Source: an uncultured Eubacteriales bacterium (lineage in GTDB: Bacteria > Bacillota > Clostridia > Oscillospirales > Acutalibacteraceae). From it: a stretch of DNA of 34,741 nucleotides. Both the position numbers and the translations under genes were made by a program. This document shows positions 18,305-25,005 of the stretch, piece by piece. The notes below the pieces were generated by a model. That model searched no databases and was not told where the DNA came from. It saw only the letters and a list, made by a program, of their open reading frames with translations. Each line of letters starts with the position of its first letter. Position 1 is the stretch's first letter. Location of the stretch: NCBI GenBank assembly GCA_934486705.1, contig CAKSQS010000024.1, positions 1-34,741 on the forward strand, read 5' to 3'.

Positions 18305-19222
18305 TCAGTTGCCGACCCCCCGTAGCATACGCTGAATAAATCTGTTAAGCAAAACCATTATAAGGAACAGTATTGTGGATATGGTGCAGGCGTACCCCAT
18401 ATCAAACCGCACAGAGCCGTAATCAAACAAATGCGTTACTATGGTATGCGCCGCGTAATCGGTAGAAGGAAAGCCGCATAACGTCTGCATAATAGTGGCA
18501 GAGCCGAAAGCGGCGATTATCGACATTACCGCGCCGAACATCATTTGCGGCCTTATAGCGGGCAGGGTTATATACCAAAGCTCCTGGTAGCGGTTATTTA
18601 TTCCGTCTATCGCCGCCGCCTCATAGAGCGAGCCGTCTATGCCCTGAAAGCCGGCTACAAACGAAAGAAATCCCGGGCCTAAGCTCATCCACAGCGCAAC
18701 TATAATGCATATCGGCATCATATACTTGGTATCCGTAAGCCACTGTATCGGCTCGTCGATAATTCCGAGGTTTGTAAGAAAAACATTTGCGTACCCGAGG
18801 CTGTCTCCGCTGAAAATCAGCTGCCATATAACAAACAGCTGCCCCGAAATTGACGGCGCGTAAAATATAATTACAAGCACGGTTCTCAGCGTTCTGCCGA
18901 AATCGTTTATCATCCACGCAAGCAGCAGCGAAAGCAAATAACTGCCTGGTCCCGTAAAAACGGCAAAGGTGAGCGTATTTATTACCGCCTTAACAAACAC
19001 ATCATCCTTTAAAAGCAGACTTTTGTAATTATCAAGCCCTATAAACTGTGCCGGCTGCAATACGTTGTAATAGCAAAAGCTGTACCATACGGATCGCAGC
19101 ACCGGCAGCACCGTAAAGACAAAAAACACGCTTAAAAACGGCAAAAGGCAAAGGTAGAGCTTCCAGCTTTTTTTCATTTTTGCAGCCGTTGCTTTAAGCT
19201 CGGGCAAAGCTTTTTTCATCAT
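18305..19222 (-). CDS. CUT1 ABC importer permease (MalF/LplB type), importer A
   Basis: This 305-residue permease starts with a basic stretch (MMKKALPELKATAAKMKKSW), then about six membrane segments (LYLCLLPFLSVFFVFTVLPV first) and the EAA loop LYEAAAIDGINNRYQELWYI. I chose the ATG at 19222: a purine-rich AAGGAAGTAAGGGG precedes it, and the longer frame to 19264 would overlap the upstream gene by 37 bases with an atypical Arg-rich leader. It lies five bases after the fused solute-binding protein gene, its presumed partner. Confidence 0.91.
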   Translation of the reverse strand: MMKKALPELKATAAKMKKSWKLYLCLLPFLSVFFVFTVLPVLRSVWYSFCYYNVLQPAQFIGLDNYKSLLLKDDVFVKAVINTLTFAVFTGPGSYLLSLLLAWMINDFGRTLRTVLVIIFYAPSISGQLFVIWQLIFSGDSLGYANVFLTNLGIIDEPIQWLTDTKYMMPICIIVALWMSLGPGFLSFVAGFQGIDGSLYEAAAIDGINNRYQELWYITLPAIRPQMMFGAVMSIIAAFGSATIMQTLCGFPSTDYAAHTIVTHLFDYGSVRFDMGYACTISTILFLIMVLLNRFIQRMLRGVGN

Positions 19223-19227
19223 ACCCC

Positions 19228-21966
19228 TTACTTCCTTTCCACCGACACGCCGAGCTCGGCGCATTTGCTGTTTATCTCGTTATTTATTATTTTGGTGTAA
19301 TACCGCATGGCTTCCTTTGCGTCTCCGCCGGAAATTACAACCTTTCGGAAAGCGTTTGTAAAATGTCTTGAAAGAAAATAGCTTCCCGGCACATTTTCAA
19401 GTCCCTTTACGGAAAGGCGTGCCGCCGATATTGCGTCGGAATTTTCCTTTGACCAAGAAAGCGCGGCGGCGGCTTCAAGGTTCGCCGTTGCAACACGTCC
19501 CGATGTTCCCAAAATCATTTCCATATTTCTGCCGTATGCCGTCTGCGTTTCGGCAGATGTCCACCATTTCATAAACTCCCACGCCTTTTCGGGGTCTTTT
19601 GCGGCTTTCAGCATCATACAGGCATTTCCCGCAATCACGGTGGAATTATCCACTGTGCCGTCTTCTCTTTCAGTGCCGGGAACTGCCGCCATTTTCCACA
19701 GGTCGCTGATTTCCGGCGCACCTACCTGAAGACTGTTGAAAAACGTGTAATCTGCTATTACTATAGGCATTTCGCCCATTCTGAAACGCGTAAGCGCGTC
19801 ATAGGTGAGCGGAAAACCGTAATTTGTAAACATATCCGTAAAATAGGTAAACACCTTTACGCCCACCGTGCTGTTCATTGCACATTCATAGGTTTTATCG
19901 GAGTATACACTGCCGCCGCGCTGTAAAAGAATCATAGCGTAAGCCTCAAGCGAGCCGGGCAGCCCCGCCGCAAGATTGTTCTTCTGCATTTCGGTTACAG
20001 CCACAAGAAATTCATCCCATGTGCGGGGCGCTTCAAGGTCTAACCTTTTAAGTATATCCGTTCTGTAAAACATCATAAAAAACTGCTCGGTTTCGGGCAG
20101 ACCGTAAACCGCGCCCGAAAGCGTAAGCGGCACCGCCGCGGCGGGTGAAAAGCGCTTTGCGATTTCCTCGTAATCGGAAAAACGGCTTATATCGTAAACC
20201 GCCCCGCGAACCGCGTAATTCATGGGCGAGCCGTTGCCTATTTGTATTATAACGTCAGGGCCTATTCCCGCAACCGTAGCGGGCAGCAGCGCGCCCTCGG
20301 AAACCAGGCGCAGGCTTGCCTCAATTTCGCTTTCCGGCGTAAAGCTGTCCTCAATAAGCCTGTTAAGCACATCGTATTGGTCGCGCCCCGCGGGTATCCA
20401 GACGGTTATACCGCTTTTTTCCGACTCGCTGCGAACCTGATAATCTTCCGCAAACGATACCCAGAAATTTATCATTTCATTAAGGAGATTTTTAAAAAAT
20501 CCCGCCTCTGCCGGTTTCAGCTCGCTGTTTTCGGAATAAAGCGTCAAATAGTCAAGCGTCAGCGGTTGAGCGCTGAGGGAGGTTATAAGCGCCGCAAGCG
20601 AGGTGATATTTGATTTTACCGCGCTCAACCTTTTAGGGTATGTCTCGGGGTCTTTTACAATTTCGTCAAGCTGACGGATAAATCTTTCTATAATCGATAC
20701 GGAGTCGTTCGTTCCCCCCGCAACGGCGTTAATATCATTGAAAACCTCTCTTAAATATTCCGCCTGCTCCTTAAAAGCGGCAATTACCACGGGCAAATTC
20801 TTTTCCACCGCGTAATCGCGGTTGGTATCGGGTGAAGAGGTCAGGTACATTATGCTTTCGAGGTACGCCTCGTTCATAGCCGTAACGCATTTTTCGATTT
20901 TTTCTACAATAGAGCCGTAATCACCGAGTACCGTTTCAAGCTTTATTGTATGCTTTCCCGCCGTGAGGTACAGCGGCAGCGCTTTTCCGCCCGTATCGGA
21001 AACGGTAAGGCTTTCCCACCGTGTGGAATACGGAAACGCAACCGCCGAAAAGCTTTCACACGGCGTTTTTCCGTCTATATATATCTTCCTGTAGGAAGCC
21101 ATTCCGACGGATGTATTTTGCTTGTATTTGATTTCAAGGTAATAAATTCCCTCTTTTTTAACCTCTGTTTCATAGTAAAGCCACTGTCCCGCTTTACCGA
21201 AGTTATCCCCGCCGATAACATTCAGCTTGGTTTTACCGTTCGGGTACGGGTCGGCATAATATGAGGTCTTATCGCACGAGGCAAAAAGCATGGGCGACGA
21301 TTTAAAGGCGGGAAACTCCGCGTCTATCTTGATTTTTTCGCCCGCTGCCGATTTATTTACGTCAATACCCGAAAGGTATTCCTCATCGGTCGGTATTTTT
21401 ATATCGTTCGTAAGACATACGGCATACAGCGTAATATCCCCGCGCAGCGCCGTGAATTTCAGCTTATGCGAGCCGCGTGCCATCCTGAAAATATACGGCT
21501 CGTTTTCATAGCCCATAGGGTCGCTTATAAATGCCGTCTGCCTTTGCGGGCATTCCTCCTGCTCGGGGCGTATTTCGTCGCCGCGTTCGTTCACGGCAGG
21601 CTTGCCCGCGTCCTTATAGACCTTTGAAAGCGTAAGATTGCGCAGCCCGTCAAACGGCTCGTCGCCGTCTACCGAAAAGGCATATTCCGCCTCGGCATTG
21701 TTGCCCTCTCCGAGTACAAACTCAAACTCAACCGCAAAATCGCCGTCCCTTTCAAGGTCAACCGTAACCTCGGCGGACATACCCTCGTTTATTACCCTTT
21801 CTTTTTCGAGCACGGCTCTTGCGGTGTATTTTTCGTTATCGGGTAAAGTCGTCTGCCCGCTTCGGTAATCGGCATAATCGGCGGCGTTCGCGGCGGGAGC
21901 CGCCGAAACGGCGCATATTACAGTAATTAAAGCGAGCGCCGCGGCTGCCGTTTTTTTGAATTTCAT
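19228..21966 (-). CDS. fused CBM-like / family 1 solute-binding protein of importer A
   Basis: This 912-residue exported protein is twice the size of a normal sugar-binding protein. A signal peptide (MKFKKTAAAALALITVICAV, cleavage near AANA) is followed by a beta-sandwich (about 40-190) with FRMARGSHKLKFTALRGDI. A second sandwich (about 215-350) has GIYYLEIKYKQ and YLTAGKHTIKLE, similar to CBM35-like domains. A helical linker (about 355-515) follows, and then the family 1 binding fold (about 518-905): ITVWIPAGRDQYDVLNRLI, GPDVIIQIGNG, GAVYDIS, YGLPETEQFFMMFYRTDIL, TWDEFLVAV and DPEKAWEFMKWWTS. No convincing lipobox or C-terminal anchor is seen, which is unusual for a Gram-positive binding protein. 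It is followed at once by importer A permeases. It may bind the polymer and pass oligosaccharides on. Confidence 0.88.
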   Translation of the reverse strand: MKFKKTAAAALALITVICAVSAAPAANAADYADYRSGQTTLPDNEKYTARAVLEKERVINEGMSAEVTVDLERDGDFAVEFEFVLGEGNNAEAEYAFSVDGDEPFDGLRNLTLSKVYKDAGKPAVNERGDEIRPEQEECPQRQTAFISDPMGYENEPYIFRMARGSHKLKFTALRGDITLYAVCLTNDIKIPTDEEYLSGIDVNKSAAGEKIKIDAEFPAFKSSPMLFASCDKTSYYADPYPNGKTKLNVIGGDNFGKAGQWLYYETEVKKEGIYYLEIKYKQNTSVGMASYRKIYIDGKTPCESFSAVAFPYSTRWESLTVSDTGGKALPLYLTAGKHTIKLETVLGDYGSIVEKIEKCVTAMNEAYLESIMYLTSSPDTNRDYAVEKNLPVVIAAFKEQAEYLREVFNDINAVAGGTNDSVSIIERFIRQLDEIVKDPETYPKRLSAVKSNITSLAALITSLSAQPLTLDYLTLYSENSELKPAEAGFFKNLLNEMINFWVSFAEDYQVRSESEKSGITVWIPAGRDQYDVLNRLIEDSFTPESEIEASLRLVSEGALLPATVAGIGPDVIIQIGNGSPMNYAVRGAVYDISRFSDYEEIAKRFSPAAAVPLTLSGAVYGLPETEQFFMMFYRTDILKRLDLEAPRTWDEFLVAVTEMQKNNLAAGLPGSLEAYAMILLQRGGSVYSDKTYECAMNSTVGVKVFTYFTDMFTNYGFPLTYDALTRFRMGEMPIVIADYTFFNSLQVGAPEISDLWKMAAVPGTEREDGTVDNSTVIAGNACMMLKAAKDPEKAWEFMKWWTSAETQTAYGRNMEMILGTSGRVATANLEAAAALSWSKENSDAISAARLSVKGLENVPGSYFLSRHFTNAFRKVVISGGDAKEAMRYYTKIINNEINSKCAELGVSVERK

Positions 21967-21984
21967 AAATACTCCCCCGGAATA

Positions 21985-24879
21985 TCAGACTTGCCCTTTA
22001 AGCTTTTTACGCTTGCCGAATAAAACGAATTTTTTGTTGTATATAAGCTGTGCCAATATACTTGCCGCACAACCGAATATTACCGACGCCAAAACCGTTA
22101 CAAGCAGCTGCCAATCAAAGCTGCCGCCCTTTTTCTGCCCGCCGCCGGTGCTGTTTTCGGTTGCCGCGGTCGGAATTATAAGCTTGCCGTCCTTATCGAG
22201 CTTGCACGGCACCAAACGGAACACCGTCTGATTTCCCGCGCCGTCGGTCACAACGAAATCAAAATCGCTGCCGGTTATTTTTTTCTGGCGGTTCGCCATA
22301 TTTGCACCCTGGTATGTAATGTGCTTCGTAAAGCCCTCGCTGAGCGTCAGGTATGTGTAAAGGTCACGTATTATAGTGCCCTCGGCAACATATATCTTCT
22401 TGCTTGCAAAATCCACCACTATATTGTTGTGGGTCGAGGTAAGGTCGCTTGCGGTAAATGCCTTATTTGATTTGTTTATGACCGCGTTATCCTCATCCTT
22501 GGGCTCGTCGCTCTTGGTAACGACGGTATATGAAGCGTCCGCTTTGCCGTTCATAAAGCGTATATTATCATAGCATACGGTCACTTCCTCGGTAACGCCC
22601 TTGCCGTACTTGAAAACAATGCTTGAAAACTCAGCCTTTGCCAGCATTTCGGGGTCGTCTATCGGCAGATCCACCGTTACCCACTTGCCCGCCTCAAGGT
22701 CCTTTTTAAAATGGGAAAGCGCCGCGCGGAATACGCTCTGCTTTACTCCGAAGCCGAGACCGTTGCGCTGACCGCCGTTAGAGAAATAAACGGCGTAAGC
22801 GTCCGGGCTGTAATCGGGCGCGTTTGCGGGCGAATCGTCGCTGAAGTACGGCGCGTTTAAAATAGCGTCCGGATTTTGCAGCTTTATATCAAGCCTTATA
22901 TAGCCGACCTTTTTAAGGTCATATTCCTTTGAGGAGGTTTCTATCCACCAATCGGGATTCCACTCATGGGTTGAAGATACGGTTTTAATATAGGTGTTTC
23001 CGCCCTCGTTCACAACCTGAACCGAGCAGCCCGGCTCATTCCATGAAAGCAGGGATACTATTCTGCGTTCGCCAAGCTCGGCAGATGCCTTTCCTTTCGC
23101 CGTCCATTTGCCCTCGTTACCGCTGAAAATAACGTTCGGCTCCCATTTTCCGTTGGTTTTTTCCTCGCTGCTGCCGCCGTCGGCAGGTGCGGTATCGGTA
23201 AGCTTAATATCGTAAAACGTTATTTGAATACCGTTTATCGCCGCCGCGCCCGCGCTGTGAGTAGGCATAAATTCAATTTTGTTTATAACCGACGTGGCGC
23301 TGAAAAGCTCGGAATTAGAAAGCTTAAAGGTCATAGTAACCGCTTTTCCGCGTTCAAGCTCCTCCTGCTTTGCAAGCAACACGTTTTTAAACTCGTTTAA
23401 ATCAACGCCTATTCTTGAAACATCCGTGCCTGTGAAATATATCTTAAGCGGCATTTTGCTGCCGTCGGTCGCAGGGCCGTCAGTCCAGCCGCTGTCGGTG
23501 ATATTTGAGCGGCTGCTCATACTTATGCTTTCAATTATTTTTGCAATTCCCGTGCAGGAAAATGTCATTGTTATATATTTGTTATTCTTTGATGTCGTCT
23601 TTTCGGGCTCAACCTCAACAGACAGCTGCGGCCACCATTCCTCGCCCGAAAACGCGTGTTTTCCGTTGCCCTTTATAACGAAAACGCCGTCTGTATCGTT
23701 ATTTACGGGCTTATCGTCATCATTTCCGAGGTTGGTCATATCGCCCTCGGTAAGCTTCATTTCAAAAATGCTCATTTCAAGACCCGCAATATCCTTTGCG
23801 CCCGCGCTGTGAGTCGGCATAAACTCAACGCTCGTTATGACCGACGTATCGGTAAACAGGCTGTTATTTGAAAGCTTAAAGGAAAGCGTAACGGTATTGC
23901 CGGCTTTAAGCTTTTCCTTGCCCTTTTCAAAAACAGAGCTGAAATCACCTATGGCAACGCCTATTTTTGAAACGTCGATGCCGCCGAAGTATATTTTAAG
24001 CGGCATTTTCTGCCCGTCGGGAGAAGGTCCGTCCGTCCAGCCGCCGTCGGTTATATTTGAGCGGCTGCTGTTCGTTACGGAAGCCAAAAGCTTTTCAATA
24101 TCCTTACATGAAAGCTTCATTGTTAAATACTGATATTTCACCGTATTCACTTTTTCAGGTGAAACCGCAACGGAAAGCTGCGGATTCCATTCATCGGGAA
24201 TAAAGCTGTATTTTTCTCCGTTTGTAAGAGTAAAAGCGCCGTCGTTATCCGTCGGGTCGGGTTCTTCCTCCTCCGTCTCCTTTTCGGAAAATCTTGCGTT
24301 TTCTATGCTTATGGGCAGATCACGCACCGCAATAGCTCCCGCGTCGCCGTGGGTCACCATTATTTTAAGCGCCGTAACGGTCGAGGTGCTCTTAAAGCTG
24401 CCCGCTATAGGCAAAATAAGCGAAGCGGTCTTCCCTGCTTTCAAAAGCTCCTTTTGCGAATTAAAGGCGTTAAAAAGCTGTTCCTGCGTAACGCCTATGC
24501 CCGTAACATCCGTTCCGTCAAAATAAATTCCGAGGTCCTTATCCGCAGCGTATGTAAATTCGCCGCCGCCGAGCGACGACCTGCTGCCCGCGCTGAAAAC
24601 AGAAGAAAGCTTTTCAACAGCCGCGCATTTAATATCCATTTTCAAATACTTATGCCCGTCTGTAACCGCGGCAGACTCTGCGGCTATTGTAAGCTGCGGA
24701 TTCCACGCGTCAGTCACAAAGGCGTAGTCCGGTCCGCCGCTTAATTTCAGCGCAACGTCCGGCTTTGCCTCTTTCCCGGGCGACGCCAGCGCACCGTGCG
24801 CAATACCGAAGGACAGCAGCATGCTTATAATAAGCACCGCAGCCGTCACGCTTGTTTTTTTGAAAAACACTTTTTTCAT
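21985..24879 (-). CDS. membrane-anchored surface protein with three W-x-PQL modules
   Basis: This 964-residue exported protein starts at ATG 24879 behind GGAGGG; a longer TTG-started frame to 24978 crosses an intergenic hairpin and is unlikely. After a signal peptide come three homologous modules at about 44-197, 214-376 and 397-560. Each opens with W(N/W)PQL and continues with a YLxM(K/D)(I/L) strand, SRS(N/S), (L/M)xxxIYFxGxDVxxIGV, a G-x-(T/V)-hydrophobic strand and F/IM-x-THS/G. Acidic linkers (ETEEEEPDPTDND, NDDDKPVNNDTD) separate them. Residues ~580-780 are a different, Trp-rich beta-sandwich (EWNPDWWIETSS), and ~790-890 may be another small domain. A helix (about 923-947) and basic tail (GKRKKLK) anchor the C-terminus. 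No catalytic motif is recognised. By architecture it looks like a cell-surface glycan receptor feeding the importer encoded next; this is inference. Confidence 0.85.
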   Translation of the reverse strand: MKKVFFKKTSVTAAVLIISMLLSFGIAHGALASPGKEAKPDVALKLSGGPDYAFVTDAWNPQLTIAAESAAVTDGHKYLKMDIKCAAVEKLSSVFSAGSRSSLGGGEFTYAADKDLGIYFDGTDVTGIGVTQEQLFNAFNSQKELLKAGKTASLILPIAGSFKSTSTVTALKIMVTHGDAGAIAVRDLPISIENARFSEKETEEEEPDPTDNDGAFTLTNGEKYSFIPDEWNPQLSVAVSPEKVNTVKYQYLTMKLSCKDIEKLLASVTNSSRSNITDGGWTDGPSPDGQKMPLKIYFGGIDVSKIGVAIGDFSSVFEKGKEKLKAGNTVTLSFKLSNNSLFTDTSVITSVEFMPTHSAGAKDIAGLEMSIFEMKLTEGDMTNLGNDDDKPVNNDTDGVFVIKGNGKHAFSGEEWWPQLSVEVEPEKTTSKNNKYITMTFSCTGIAKIIESISMSSRSNITDSGWTDGPATDGSKMPLKIYFTGTDVSRIGVDLNEFKNVLLAKQEELERGKAVTMTFKLSNSELFSATSVINKIEFMPTHSAGAAAINGIQITFYDIKLTDTAPADGGSSEEKTNGKWEPNVIFSGNEGKWTAKGKASAELGERRIVSLLSWNEPGCSVQVVNEGGNTYIKTVSSTHEWNPDWWIETSSKEYDLKKVGYIRLDIKLQNPDAILNAPYFSDDSPANAPDYSPDAYAVYFSNGGQRNGLGFGVKQSVFRAALSHFKKDLEAGKWVTVDLPIDDPEMLAKAEFSSIVFKYGKGVTEEVTVCYDNIRFMNGKADASYTVVTKSDEPKDEDNAVINKSNKAFTASDLTSTHNNIVVDFASKKIYVAEGTIIRDLYTYLTLSEGFTKHITYQGANMANRQKKITGSDFDFVVTDGAGNQTVFRLVPCKLDKDGKLIIPTAATENSTGGGQKKGGSFDWQLLVTVLASVIFGCAASILAQLIYNKKFVLFGKRKKLKGQV
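23200..24750 (-). repeat. three tandem W-x-PQL modules in the membrane-anchored protein
   Basis: Modules are encoded at about 24289-24750, 23752-24240 and 23200-23691. The second and third are most alike (both carry SRSNITD, GWTDGP, KMPLKIYF and PTHSAGA). The first is closest to the C-terminal module of the exported GH5 enzyme (KDLGIYF, GIGVTQ, LPI.GSF). Confidence 0.8.
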
Positions 24880-24907
24880 AATTACCCTCCGTTTTTTCCG
24901 CTTAATA

Positions 24908-24962
24908 ATAAATGCATTTATCTGCACAGCCACCCTGCCGATATACACATAAATACATTTAT
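24908..24962. repeat. two copies of ATAAATRCATTTAT in the same gap
   Basis: ATAAATGCATTTAT (24908-24921) is a perfect 14-bp palindrome. ATAAATACATTTAT (24949-24962) differs by one base and touches the hairpin. They are 41 bases apart and could be binding sites or AU-rich RNA elements. Confidence 0.5.
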
Positions 24963-24993
24963 TTCTTCCTCCCCGCAAAGGGAGGAAGAAATA
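24960..24993 (-). other. intercistronic hairpin between the two W-x-PQL genes
   Basis: A perfect 14-bp stem (arm TATTTCTTCCTCCC and its complement) with a 6-base loop lies in the 126-base gap before the membrane-anchored protein gene. On the transcribed strand no T-tract follows, so it is more likely a processing or stability element than a terminator. Confidence 0.6.
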
Positions 24994-25005
24994 TTTGCAG
25001 AGCGT

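Noticed and set aside
24880..24978. N-terminal extension of the membrane-anchored protein from a TTG at 24978.
   Set aside because: It would run through the intergenic hairpin and give a basic leader before a clear signal peptide; the ATG at 24879 has a strong GGAGGG site.
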